Shown here: positions 7,558 to 16,046 of the stretch, piece after piece
Numbering within the stretch: position 1 is the stretch's first letter
How the letters are laid out: every line of letters begins with the position of its first letter
Assembly: GCA_028281865.1 (NCBI GenBank)
Contig: JANQJB010000054.1
Coordinates: forward strand, 1 to 61,646
Length of the DNA: 61,646 nt
Direction of reading: 5' to 3'
Source of the DNA: Marinagarivorans sp.
GTDB lineage: Bacteria; Pseudomonadota; Gammaproteobacteria; Pseudomonadales; Cellvibrionaceae
Position numbers and translations under genes: made by a program
Notes under the pieces: model-generated
Seen by the model: the letters and a program-made list of their open reading frames with translations, nothing else
Databases searched by the model: none
Told to the model about the DNA's origin: nothing

Positions 7558-9159
7558 ATGCAGAAAATATTAATAGCACTGCTTGTAGCATTCTTGGCAG
7601 CCTGCACTGGCGGCGAAGAAGAACCCGGCCCCGGTGGTGGCGAGAGTAGCTCAAGCTCTTCCTCCAGTTCTTCCAGCAGCTCAACTGGAGACACTACCAG
7701 TAGTGGCGGCATGGGCGTTACGGAACCTAAAACGCTTCCCAACCTGGACTCGCCTCTACGTAGGCTGACTCACAACGAATTTGCCAACACCACCCGCGAC
7801 CTTATAAATGGCAAATTCTCCGCGTCCGATTTTTCCCGGGAAGCACCTTATCGCGGCCTGTTCGACAACGCTGAGAACCTAATCGTCTCCGCGGGTCTTG
7901 CACGCCAATATATGAATATGACGGAAGAGTTGGCAGAAGATGCAGTTGCAAACGTCGGCTCTTTTACAGGATGCGGCGGCAATTTGTCCGACTCCTGTGT
8001 GCAAACCTTTATTAACGACTTTGGCTTAAAGGCGTTTCGACGACCCTTGGCCAGCGCCGAAACACAGCGCTACTTTGGCCTTTACCAAGCTGTTGCCGAT
8101 GCTCAGTCGTCAACCAGTGGTGTTCAAGCAGTCGTCCAAGCGTTTTTGCTTTCGCCTAAGTTTATCTACCTCACTGAAGGCGACTCAGCGCAGAGCAGTA
8201 CTTTGAGCGGTTACGAAATTGCTTCGCGCCTTTCCTACTTGGTGTGGGATTCTATGCCTGACCAAGCACTTTTTGATGCGGCGGCAAACGGCAAACTAAT
8301 GACTTCTGAAGGTCGATTGGACGAGCTTGATCGCATGCTCAACGACCCCAAAGCGATAGAAGCTGTGCGCGACTTGTTTATGAGCTGGTATGGCATTGAA
8401 AACATTGATGGGCTTATCGACCATCTGCAAGTTGACGAAGCCAAGGCAGCGCAAGAGCTGGAAAAAGCGGGCAGTTTCATAGAGAACTGGTACTTCGAAA
8501 ACAAACCGTTTGAGCATCTCTACACCGCGGCTATACCAACCGATCCTGCACCGGGTGTTAGCTCGAGCCCCGATCTTAATGCGGGCATCCTGGCGACCCG
8601 CGCTTACGTTGGCTCGCACTCCGAAGTCGGTACGCTGGTGCCTGTTGTACGCGGCTATATGACATTGAAGCGCGTTTTGTGCTCACCTGAAATTTCTGCT
8701 CCTCCAGGTGTAGGCAACCCGCCTCCACGCGAAGCCAACCAAAACAACCGCGAGTGGTTAGAGATACATCGCGCCGACCCTGTCTGTGCAAATTGTCATG
8801 ACTTAATCGACCCTTACGGCCTCGTATTTGAGCAATTAGATGATGTCGGCCGCTACCGCGTTTTGGATAAAGTTGGTGACCCAGTTGACGCCAGCGCCTT
8901 CCTAGAGCCTTTGGGTGATGTCAGCGGCTCAGTTGCCGACCTTGAAGACTTTGGCTCGATTGTCGCGAACAGCAACCAAGGGCGTGAATGTTTGGCGGAG
9001 GTTATGTTCCGCACTGCATTTGGCCGTGACAGAGGAGAGGAAGATCAGGCCTATATCGACTTTCTCACCGAAGCTTGGGCAGCAAGCGGTGGCAGTGCTC
9101 AAGACGTCCTAAAACTCATTGTGGGTTCCGACCTATTTATTTCGAGAATTGTGAGGTAA
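7558..9159 (+). CDS. DUF1592/DUF1588-family lipoprotein with poly-serine linker and CXXCH motif
   Basis: The ATG at 7558 opens a lipoprotein signal peptide with lipobox LAAC (Cys16), and AAGGGTG lies upstream. A serine linker spans residues 30-42. Then come the modules usual in this family (names from memory): DUF1587-like PLRRLTHNEFANTTRDLI (about 66-83), DUF1595-like CxxxFxxxFGxKAFRRPL, DUF1592 with QAFLLSPKFIYLTE, DUF1588 with GILATRAYVGSHS and a heme-type motif C410-A-N-C-H414 in DPVCANCHDLIDPYG, and DUF1585 at the end (ECLAEVMFRTAFGRD). It should be a cell-surface or periplasmic c-type cytochrome-like protein. The next gene follows after two bases, so the two form an operon. Biochemical function is not established. 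Confidence 0.85.
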   Translation: MQKILIALLVAFLAACTGGEEEPGPGGGESSSSSSSSSSSSSTGDTTSSGGMGVTEPKTLPNLDSPLRRLTHNEFANTTRDLINGKFSASDFSREAPYRGLFDNAENLIVSAGLARQYMNMTEELAEDAVANVGSFTGCGGNLSDSCVQTFINDFGLKAFRRPLASAETQRYFGLYQAVADAQSSTSGVQAVVQAFLLSPKFIYLTEGDSAQSSTLSGYEIASRLSYLVWDSMPDQALFDAAANGKLMTSEGRLDELDRMLNDPKAIEAVRDLFMSWYGIENIDGLIDHLQVDEAKAAQELEKAGSFIENWYFENKPFEHLYTAAIPTDPAPGVSSSPDLNAGILATRAYVGSHSEVGTLVPVVRGYMTLKRVLCSPEISAPPGVGNPPPREANQNNREWLEIHRADPVCANCHDLIDPYGLVFEQLDDVGRYRVLDKVGDPVDASAFLEPLGDVSGSVADLEDFGSIVANSNQGRECLAEVMFRTAFGRDRGEEDQAYIDFLTEAWAASGGSAQDVLKLIVGSDLFISRIVR

Positions 9160-9161
9160 GC

Positions 9162-10517
9162 ATGTCTAAGAAAGATAAGATTATTACACGACGCGGTTTT
9201 CTTCACAGCTCTGGAAGTTTTACGCTAGCGCTACCATTCTTGGAGTCGCTACCAATGATTTCCAGTAATGCCTATGCGCAAGAGGGTAGACCGAAGCGGT
9301 TTTTCTTTATGATTAACCCACACGCGCCTAAAGGGCAGCACCAGCCCAAGGGCTTTGGCCGAGACTTCGGTGTTCCGGAAACTCACGAGCCCTTAGCCGC
9401 CTATAAAGATCAAATGCTGTTGATTTCCAATATCGACTTTAAAACAGCACAAAGATCGGGTGGCAACCCGCACGCAAAGGCTTCCGCTAACCTGCTTACC
9501 GGGCGCACCAGTAACAGCACCAAGGGTAAGGGTGAATCCGTCGACCAATTTATTTCTAAGGCGATTGATTCTCCAACAGCAACGCGCTCAATCGAGGCAG
9601 GCTTGGCGAATACCGGTGCTGCCGGGCACAACTTTGTTGTCCGCGGCCCAACAGGTAATACGCTGCCGTTTGAAAACGATCCGGGCAAAATCATGGATCG
9701 CCTGTTTAAAGGCTTTAACCCAACCGCTTCTGGCGGCGGCGAGGGTGGCGCACCTAACAAGGAGGCGATCGAGGCATTGCAGCGTAAAGGCAATGTACTG
9801 GACTTAGTCATTGAAGACGCCAAGTCGCTTAAAAATAAGCTTTCCGCTAACGATAAGCTTCGCTTAGACCAGCATTTAGAGTCCTTCTTCGAGCTTGAAG
9901 AAGAGCTGGTGCGCGAGGAGGCTTCACTTAATTCGGGCGTACCAACTTCTGCTGGTTGTGCTGTTCCTTCGGGGATTGGTATTGACGCAGCTAACGATAT
10001 TCCGTCTGTAACGCCGCTGCATTTTAGAGTGGCGACAATGGCTTTTGCTTGTGACCGCACACGCGTATGGACGCTCAGCCAAGACGGTGCTCGCGGCGCG
10101 ACTAACCACGGCTTTATTCCAGGCTTCCCGAATAACCGTATTCACCCCGTTTCGCATAACGATGGCACCGGTAAAAATTTGACGATAATGCGACGCTGGT
10201 ATGCAGAGCGTATCGCATCATTTATGGAAATGTTAAATGAAACCGAGGACGTAGACGGCAGCAAGCTTATCGACAATACAATGTTTGTCTGGAGTGCCGA
10301 AATCGGTTCCGCCGCAGACGCGCACGAACTTAACGGCCATGTCTTTACGTTTATGGGCGGCAAAAACATGGGGCTTGATTTGGGTAAAGCTGTTAACGGT
10401 AATAAACGCAGCCATAACGATATTCTTACCACTATTATTAAGGCAATGGGCTTGCCGAATAGAACTTTTGGCGAGGATGGGTTTAATGGTGGCCCAATTG
10501 ATGATGCATTTGTCTAG
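9162..10517 (+). CDS. DUF1552 family protein, Tat-exported
   Basis: The 451-aa start at 9162 directly follows the stop of the DUF1592-type gene. The N-terminus has a twin-arginine signal (R10-R11 in TRRGFL, then a hydrophobic stretch ending at NAYA). The body has the family's landmarks: HAKASANLLTG, SVDQFISK, the H-x-x-D-D/E-rich middle region and WSAEIGSAADAHELNGHVF near the C-terminus. DUF1552 belongs with sulfatase/DUF1501-like hydrolase folds and is habitually paired with DUF1592 proteins, as here. Tat export suggests folding, perhaps with a metal, before secretion. Substrate unknown. Confidence 0.85.
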   Translation: MSKKDKIITRRGFLHSSGSFTLALPFLESLPMISSNAYAQEGRPKRFFFMINPHAPKGQHQPKGFGRDFGVPETHEPLAAYKDQMLLISNIDFKTAQRSGGNPHAKASANLLTGRTSNSTKGKGESVDQFISKAIDSPTATRSIEAGLANTGAAGHNFVVRGPTGNTLPFENDPGKIMDRLFKGFNPTASGGGEGGAPNKEAIEALQRKGNVLDLVIEDAKSLKNKLSANDKLRLDQHLESFFELEEELVREEASLNSGVPTSAGCAVPSGIGIDAANDIPSVTPLHFRVATMAFACDRTRVWTLSQDGARGATNHGFIPGFPNNRIHPVSHNDGTGKNLTIMRRWYAERIASFMEMLNETEDVDGSKLIDNTMFVWSAEIGSAADAHELNGHVFTFMGGKNMGLDLGKAVNGNKRSHNDILTTIIKAMGLPNRTFGEDGFNGGPIDDAFV

Positions 10518-10561
10518 CGTTAACAGCGTTAATCAAAATTAAGCTCAAACTATTTTCGAGT

Positions 10562-10590
10562 AAAAACCGGCTTTCACAGCCGGTTTTTTT
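10562..10590 (+). terminator. Intrinsic terminator after the DUF1592/DUF1552 operon
   Basis: AACCGGCT and AGCCGGTT form a perfect 8-bp stem around TTCAC, followed by a run of T. It lies 45 bases after the DUF1552 stop. Confidence 0.85.
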
Positions 10591-10658
10591 ATTGGCTATT
10601 AAAGTAACTCCTGCTAAGCGTTTATAATTTTACTTTTCCACTTTCATCTATTTTTAAG

Positions 10659-12062
10659 ATGCATAATTTACTCACTGATATCCTAGCCTGCCCACGCTGT
10701 GGTGCCGACACCGCCCTTGGCTTAGACGCCACTGCCGCCGAGTGCAATAATTGCCAAACTCGCTATTTTGATTTAGACGGCTTGCCCTGTTGGTTCCCTC
10801 TTGGATTAAAACATAAACACTATTGGGAACATCTGCTCGCGGAGTTCGAAGACGAGCGAGCGCAACTCAAAACAATCTTCGACTACGAGAACCAACAGCC
10901 AAACTTGCTGCACACCACTAAGCAAAGGCTCGAACTACAATTCAAGCAACGCTATGGAACCTATTCGCGTATTTTGGACTTATTAAAGAAGTCGGGTTTA
11001 TCCGCCAAAAAGAACGATCAATATAAAGATTTTCCCACCGATATGCTGACGCAATATTACGGCGTCACCTTGCGTGATTGGGCTTGGCAGCCGCTGGAAG
11101 ATCAGCCTAGTGACTATCGCCGATATAGGGACGAAAACGTTAGCGTGCTGAGTAATATCCTAAGTGTACTTCCAGATATTAATGAATTTTCCGAAAAAAA
11201 ATTATTGCTTATTGGCTCCGGCGCTGGGCGCTTAAGTTGGGATTTGCACAATAAATTTAATTCGACGTTAACTGTAGCACTCGATTTTAATCCGCTACTG
11301 AGTTTAATTGCCAAGCAATTAATTCACGACAAAAAAACCTTGTATTTTGAGGAGTCGAGGACTTTCCCACGCAAAGGCTTGCCAGAAAACTACGCGTGGC
11401 AGCTTAAATGCGAATCCGATAATGACGAAAGACGCAATACTTGGCAGCCGCTGTGTGCCGACGCGTGGGCTCTGCCGTTTACCCGAGGCAGTTTCGATAT
11501 TATTGTCACGCCGTGGTTTATGGATATAAATGGACAAGACGCTAAAGCATTAATTGCTCAGGTAGAACAAACACTAAAACCGGGCGGCTATTGGATTAAT
11601 TATGGCCCATTTTTATATGTTGATTCTTTGCGCGAAAGTCAACGCTATACCAGCGACGAGCTGCGCGAGTTACTTTCCCTAGCAAAGTTTGATTTATTGA
11701 ACGAAGATTTTTTTAGCGAGCCCTATACGCATTCACCGCTAAGCGAAAAAGGCAGAATAGATGAAAGCTGGTGTTTTGTTGCCCGCTCTGCCGAGGATCA
11801 AACTCACTTATTGCAGAATAATAACGATGTTAAGCAAACTAAAAACAGTAATCCACCGGCTTGGTTAGTACTACCTCATTTACCTATCCCTGCTTTAGCA
11901 ACACAAGATAATATACCGATGGAAATGGCCAATGTTGCTCGCTTAATTGATGGTAAGCGCAGCTTAAATGAAATTACCGCTATTTTGCAAAACGCACTAC
12001 CCGAGACGATTGACCCTTATGATTTTATGTACCAGTTTTTGCAAGAATATATTTTGCGTTAA
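10659..12062 (+). CDS. Carnosine N-methyltransferase-like protein with zinc-ribbon N-terminus and PqqD-like C-terminus
   Basis: Three parts can be read in 467 aa. Residues 1-45 are a Trm112-like zinc ribbon (C11-P-R-C14 and C29-N-N-C32). Residues about 130-385 are a class I SAM methyltransferase of the N2227/carnosine N-methyltransferase type: DENVSVLSNIL, SAM motif LLIGSGAGRL (about 183-192), DFNP, TPWFMDIN (284-291) and WINYGPFLY. Residues about 397-467 (ANVARLIDGKRSLNEI) look like a PqqD-type peptide-binding fold. Methylation of a histidine-containing peptide would follow from the family, but no substrate is proven. It lies alone between a terminator and a large inverted repeat. Confidence 0.7.
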   Translation: MHNLLTDILACPRCGADTALGLDATAAECNNCQTRYFDLDGLPCWFPLGLKHKHYWEHLLAEFEDERAQLKTIFDYENQQPNLLHTTKQRLELQFKQRYGTYSRILDLLKKSGLSAKKNDQYKDFPTDMLTQYYGVTLRDWAWQPLEDQPSDYRRYRDENVSVLSNILSVLPDINEFSEKKLLLIGSGAGRLSWDLHNKFNSTLTVALDFNPLLSLIAKQLIHDKKTLYFEESRTFPRKGLPENYAWQLKCESDNDERRNTWQPLCADAWALPFTRGSFDIIVTPWFMDINGQDAKALIAQVEQTLKPGGYWINYGPFLYVDSLRESQRYTSDELRELLSLAKFDLLNEDFFSEPYTHSPLSEKGRIDESWCFVARSAEDQTHLLQNNNDVKQTKNSNPPAWLVLPHLPIPALATQDNIPMEMANVARLIDGKRSLNEITAILQNALPETIDPYDFMYQFLQEYILR

Positions 12063-12159
12063 ATTTACTTGGTCAAAGCCATCGGCGTCCCATAAGCTAA
12101 CTGTGGATTAATGGAAATATCAAAAGAAACAAGAGAGTATTTCTGCTTACCAACACCGA

Positions 12160-12265
12160 GCACGAATTGGGGGTTGTTTTCAAGACACGCCGTAAACCCC
12201 TCCCTGGGGGCTCGATCGCGCGAATCCCGCGCGCGACGGTCTTGAAAACAACCCCCAATTCGTGC
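12160..12265. repeat. Large inverted-repeat element, copy A
   Basis: Left arm 12160-12186 and right arm 12239-12265 are perfect 27-bp reverse complements. The 52-bp core starts with CGCCGTAAA and contains hairpin 1 (CCCC-TCCCT-GGGG), the motif GGCTCG and hairpin 2 (CGCGCG-AATCC-CGCGCG). It ends ACGGTC, which can pair with GACACGCCGT. It lies between two convergent genes. The core recurs in copies B, C and D while the arm sequences are different. No coding potential. Confidence 0.9.
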
Positions 12266-12308
12266 CTCTCATCCTTTGTAAGACAACAGTGGATCGAAGC
12301 CAAAAATT

Positions 12309-13190
12309 TTACGGAACTGGCGAACCATTTGACGCTTCCCAAATAGCATACCACTGCTCTTGCGACATTGTTAAATCCAAAGACTTAACCGCGGATTTTA
12401 TTCGTTCAATTTTACTGGAACCTAAAAGCGGCAATGGTTTACACGGTAATTTTAATACCCAAGCGTAGACCACTTGCTCAATAGAATCTGCATTTAACTC
12501 TTCTGCAATATTTCTCAATGTATTTAAAATCCTTTCGCCCTTCTTATCTTTTGGATTTAATAACTCACCCGCCGCTAAGCATGACCACAGCATGGGCTGA
12601 ATTTTAAATCGCATACATTGTTCCAATGTTCCGTCATCCAAAGCCTGCATATTATAAGGTGACAACTCAATTTGATTAGTTATCAACGGCATCGGCAAAA
12701 TAGACTGCAGCATCTCAAACTGAGCAGTTGTAAAATTAGATATGCCAAAGTGTTTTACTTTTCCATCTTGTTTTAATGTTGAAAATGCTTCTGCAATTTC
12801 TTGCGGATCCATTAGATAGTCTGGTCGATGAATAAGTAGTACATCAATATAATCTGTTTTAAAGTCACGCAGTGAGTTCTCAACAGATTCGATCAGCGCA
12901 TCAGGACTGCTATCGTAGTGATTAACATGTTCTGCACCTAATTTTCCAAACCCGGTTGGCCGAATGCCAAACTTGGTAATGATCTGAATTTTTTCACGTA
13001 GCTCGGGCTTTAACGCAAGCGCCTCACCAAACGGCGCTTCACTGCGATAGACCATCGCATGGTCCATTGATGTAACGCCGGATTCTACGCACTGTTCAAT
13101 AAAGGCGAGAACTTCTTGCGCAGTCATGCCCCAGTTTTTTAAACGCCAAAAGCCTGCGATAAAAGTGGAAAGGTTCACGTGATTTGTCAT
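12309..13190 (-). CDS. Aldo/keto reductase (YdhF-like)
   Basis: The start at 13190 (MTNHVNLSTF) is where homology to the family begins; the frame stays open upstream into the terminator of the next gene. At 293 aa it shows the AKR tetrad: Asp and Tyr in TSMDHAMVY, Lys in IITKFG and His in LLIHRPD, plus NQIELSPYN and a C-terminal LLGSSKIERI for NADPH binding. It should reduce carbonyl compounds with NADPH in the cytosol. The spacing of sequence motifs is closest to the YdhF-type oxidoreductases. The natural substrate is unknown. It is transcribed alone, ending against inverted-repeat element A. Confidence 0.9.
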   Translation of the reverse strand: MTNHVNLSTFIAGFWRLKNWGMTAQEVLAFIEQCVESGVTSMDHAMVYRSEAPFGEALALKPELREKIQIITKFGIRPTGFGKLGAEHVNHYDSSPDALIESVENSLRDFKTDYIDVLLIHRPDYLMDPQEIAEAFSTLKQDGKVKHFGISNFTTAQFEMLQSILPMPLITNQIELSPYNMQALDDGTLEQCMRFKIQPMLWSCLAAGELLNPKDKKGERILNTLRNIAEELNADSIEQVVYAWVLKLPCKPLPLLGSSKIERIKSAVKSLDLTMSQEQWYAIWEASNGSPVP

Positions 13191-13203
13191 TTTGTTTCCA
13201 GAA

Positions 13204-13230
13204 TTAAAAAAGGCAGCCTGAGCTGCCTTT
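13204..13230 (-). terminator. Intrinsic terminator of the cytochrome lipoprotein gene
   Basis: AAAGGCAGC (13209-13217) pairs perfectly with GCTGCCTTT (13222-13230). On the minus strand the stem is followed by a run of T and then AATTC. It lies 21 bases after the stop of the 13252..14163 gene. Confidence 0.85.
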
Positions 13231-13251
13231 GTAGAACATAATAAATTTAAT

Positions 13252-14163
13252 TTACTGCGCTTGTTCGTCCAATTGACGCATGTAAGCCGCGATGTCAGCC
13301 GCACATGCCGCGTCACACAAATTAAAATTAGTCGTTGGCATAGTCTTTTCAATATACTCGGCCAAATCGGTGTAAGTAACACCCTGTTGAACACCGTCAC
13401 CGGCCTGTCCGCCTGTTGTCCAAGACGAAGCCAAAGGAATTAATGGGTCGGGGAAAAATGGCGCCCCTTGTCCCACATCGCCGTGGCAGAAGAAGCAATT
13501 GTTAGTTGACGAATCGTATAGCGTTTTCCCGTTAACAGGGTCCCCTCCGCCACTACTTGAACTGGAAGAAGAGCTTGAACTACTGCTCGTCGACGTGCTT
13601 GATGAAGACGAACTGGTGGATGAGCTTGAGCTGGAAGACGAGCTACTGGAAGAAGAGCTCGATGAGCTGCCGCTTGGAAGCGTGCCTTCGATAGATTGCT
13701 TCCAGTAACGGTAAATGTAGTTCGACACTTCTTCCGCACATTCTAGATCGCAAAGCACCTCTGGATCCCCAACATTGGGCATCTCGTGAAAGTTATATTG
13801 AATCAAATCAACCGGAGCACCCTCATCGGTTATATAGGGCAGTTCGACCCGCTCACAAACACCACTGCTATTGCGCCTGACAAAGCGACCCTCGTAAGCT
13901 ATCGGAAAGTTTCCACCTGCTGCAGTCAAATCTTTGCTATGACAACCCGCTAACGTACAGGTCAACGAATTATAAGTTTCGGCCCCAGCATCTGCCTTAG
14001 CGTTATCCGGTGCAGGCCCTTGATAGCCAACCTCATCACCACAAGGTGGTGGAATAAATACCGCTACATCATCGCCACATGAACTCAACAACATGGCTGT
14101 ACCAACAACTAACAAACCGGCTGCAGCTAAACGGCGCCACACTTTATATCCGGAATTCGGCAT
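13252..14163 (-). CDS. Poly-serine diheme cytochrome c lipoprotein
   Basis: The ATG at 14163 has GGAGAG upstream and opens a lipoprotein signal peptide (MLLSSC, lipidated Cys29). Two cytochrome c-like domains flank a long Ser/Thr linker. Domain 1 has an unusual C69-TLAG-C74-H75 motif (four residues between the cysteines). Domain 2 has a normal C223-F-F-C-H227. Each heme motif is followed about 60-80 residues later by a CX3CA pair (CDLECAEEV, CDAACAADI) that could form a disulfide. It probably carries electrons at the outer surface or in the periplasm. Poly-serine linkers of this kind are typical of secreted proteins in Saccharophagus and relatives. Confidence 0.85.
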   Translation of the reverse strand: MPNSGYKVWRRLAAAGLLVVGTAMLLSSCGDDVAVFIPPPCGDEVGYQGPAPDNAKADAGAETYNSLTCTLAGCHSKDLTAAGGNFPIAYEGRFVRRNSSGVCERVELPYITDEGAPVDLIQYNFHEMPNVGDPEVLCDLECAEEVSNYIYRYWKQSIEGTLPSGSSSSSSSSSSSSSSSSSTSSSSSSTSTSSSSSSSSSSSSGGGDPVNGKTLYDSSTNNCFFCHGDVGQGAPFFPDPLIPLASSWTTGGQAGDGVQQGVTYTDLAEYIEKTMPTTNFNLCDAACAADIAAYMRQLDEQAQ

Positions 14164-14436
14164 ATATCTCTCCGCAAAACTTCAGTCACGTACTGCTTTC
14201 GGTCACGTAATATGCGATCACTTAACTACTAGCCGTGTAGACAATACGTAAACGTTTAATCTTGTAATTTCATCAATTAAGCGCTCACCAAATGTACATC
14301 AATGTAGCCGAATGGCGTAACGCGGAAGGTCTTTAATACCCTAGTTTAATAGGGAACAGGGGATTAAAGCCCATATCGGATCACAGAACTAGCGCCAGCA
14401 GGGGCTTCGGGGAAGAAGCGTGATGTAATTCACGTA
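14164..14436. other. Intergenic region upstream of the cytochrome lipoprotein
   Basis: GTCACGTA is present at 14185-14192 and again at 14202-14209, a 17-bp direct spacing, within 50 bases of the lipoprotein start. It may be a regulator site. No gene seen. Confidence 0.35.
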
Positions 14437-15078
14437 TTAAAAGGCGGTGACAAGACTTTGGTGAATGCCCTTTAGGCGCGCTAATTCAAATGGTGGACGA
14501 ATAAAGCCGTGGTAATGGCCTTTGGGGTTAATGAGAAAGATATTACCCGTGTGGTCGACCGTATAATCGTCGCCTTGCACCACTTTGCTAAAGGCCACAT
14601 TCAAGTTGTTCGCGAGGCGCTTAATCTGAATAAAGTCGCCGGTGACACCGACAAAGTCGGAGTGAAAGTGATTGACGTATTGTGCCAACGTTTCGCCGTG
14701 GTCGCGCGCCGGATCGAGGCTAACCAAGATAACCTGCGTCTCTTCGCGAATGTCATCGTTAAGCTTTTTGTAAACTTGCGAGAGCTGCAGCAATGTTGCC
14801 GGGCATATATCGGGGCAGTGGGTAAAGCCGAAAAAGGCGAGTGTCCACTTACCTTGCAAATTTTCAAGCGCAAATGTTTCCCCGTTATGATCAAGCAGCT
14901 CGAAATCTTTTATCAGGCGCGGGGTATCGAATACAATCGCGCCATTGGCTCGCAACTCTTGTTTCGACATAACGCGCGGAGTGAAAAGCTTGTTTAAAAA
15001 CAAGCCAAAAATGACCACCATCGCCAGGCAAAGGCCGATAACAGTTTTGTATATGGCTTTCTTCTGCGCAGCGGACAT
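14437..15078 (-). CDS. SCO1/SenC copper chaperone for cytochrome c oxidase
   Basis: A 213-aa membrane-anchored thioredoxin-fold protein with an N-terminal TM helix (about residues 10-30). The copper-binding CPDIC motif is in FTHCPDICPATL, and a conserved His follows in YTVDHTGNIFLI. SCO proteins deliver copper to the CuA centre of subunit II. The start codon overlaps the ctaB stop (TAATG), so it is translated as the last gene of the surf1-ctaA-ctaB-sco group. The SenC/PrrC branch can also sense redox state, but nothing in the sequence separates the two roles. Confidence 0.93.
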   Translation of the reverse strand: MSAAQKKAIYKTVIGLCLAMVVIFGLFLNKLFTPRVMSKQELRANGAIVFDTPRLIKDFELLDHNGETFALENLQGKWTLAFFGFTHCPDICPATLLQLSQVYKKLNDDIREETQVILVSLDPARDHGETLAQYVNHFHSDFVGVTGDFIQIKRLANNLNVAFSKVVQGDDYTVDHTGNIFLINPKGHYHGFIRPPFELARLKGIHQSLVTAF

Positions 15079-16040
15079 TAGAACTGCAACACCACGGCTT
15101 TCGGAACAGGGTAGAGGTAATGATCGAGCAGCATAATCGCAAACAGGGCCATCAAGTAAATTATCGAGTACTTAAACGTCTCCATTGAATATTCGGTGGC
15201 TTTACTGAGCAGCATGCGCAACGCGTAATACAAAAAACCCAAACCCAGCACCACGGCGCCCAGCAGATAAAGCCAATTCAACATGCCCGTGGCATAGGGC
15301 ATAACACTTACAGCCAGCAAAATTAGCGTATACAAGACAATGTGAATTTTGGTGTAGCGAATACCATGTGTGACGGGAAGCATAGGGATATCGGCCTTGG
15401 CATATTCATCTTTGCGATGCACCGCCAAAGCCCAAAAGTGTGGTGGCGTCCAAGCAAAAATAATAAGCACTAACAATAACGCGTAGGGGTCAACCGTGCC
15501 TGTTACAGCGGCCCAGCCCAACAGTGGCGGCGCAGCGCCGGCCAAACCGCCGATAACAATATTTTGCGGTGTTGCACGCTTTAGATAGAGCGTATAAACG
15601 AAGGCATAGCCTAATAGCGAGATCAGCGTAAGCAAAGCGGTTAGCGTATTGACCAGCAGCACCAGAATTGCCGTGCCCAGAACGCCAATAGCAATGGCAA
15701 AAATGATCGCATTTTGCGGCGAAACTCGCCCTTGGGCCACGGGCCGATTAAAGGTACGCGCCATTTTGATATCGACATGCCGATCGACCAGATGATTAAT
15801 AGCTGCAGCAGAGCCGGCACACAGCGCAATGCCCAAATTACCAAAAATGAGAATGTCGATCGGCACCATATGTGGCACGGCCAAAAACATGCCGATAAGC
15901 GAGGTCAAAATCATCAGCGCAACCACGTTAGGTTTGCATAACGACAAATAATCCCGCCAAGTAGGCTTGGCTGATAAGCCACTTGGGCCCGAGCCGGTAT
16001 TGGTGTCAGTGTTTGACGTTTCGATAAGACCTTCTCGCAT
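15078..16040 (-). CDS. ctaB: Protoheme IX farnesyltransferase
   Basis: This polytopic UbiA-family prenyltransferase (320 aa, about nine TM helices) makes heme O by adding a farnesyl group to heme B. The prenyl-diphosphate site is seen as [19 protein letters not shown] (N-x3-D-x3-D), with a second motif in the loop [19 protein letters not shown] precedes the ATG. It lies between ctaA and sco, six bases after ctaA, and makes the substrate that CtaA turns into heme A. Also known as cyoE; the context of an aa3 oxidase favours the name ctaB. Confidence 0.95.
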   Translation of the reverse strand: MREGLIETSNTDTNTGSGPSGLSAKPTWRDYLSLCKPNVVALMILTSLIGMFLAVPHMVPIDILIFGNLGIALCAGSAAAINHLVDRHVDIKMARTFNRPVAQGRVSPQNAIIFAIAIGVLGTAILVLLVNTLTALLTLISLLGYAFVYTLYLKRATPQNIVIGGLAGAAPPLLGWAAVTGTVDPYALLLVLIIFAWTPPHFWALAVHRKDEYAKADIPMLPVTHGIRYTKIHIVLYTLILLAVSVMPYATGMLNWLYLLGAVVLGLGFLYYALRMLLSKATEYSMETFKYSIIYLMALFAIMLLDHYLYPVPKAVVLQF

Positions 16041-16046
16041 GATGCG

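Noticed and set aside
7377-7649. 90-aa frame overlapping the start of the DUF1592-type gene
   Set aside because: It runs into the signal peptide and serine linker of the real gene in another frame.
9410-10060. 216-aa minus-strand frame inside the DUF1552 gene
   Set aside because: It lies fully antisense to a well-supported gene, has no ribosome site and no recognisable domain.
12160-12265. Ordinary intrinsic terminator between convergent genes
   Set aside because: There is no T-run, arms and core are far larger than needed, and sister copies lie in divergent and tandem gaps.
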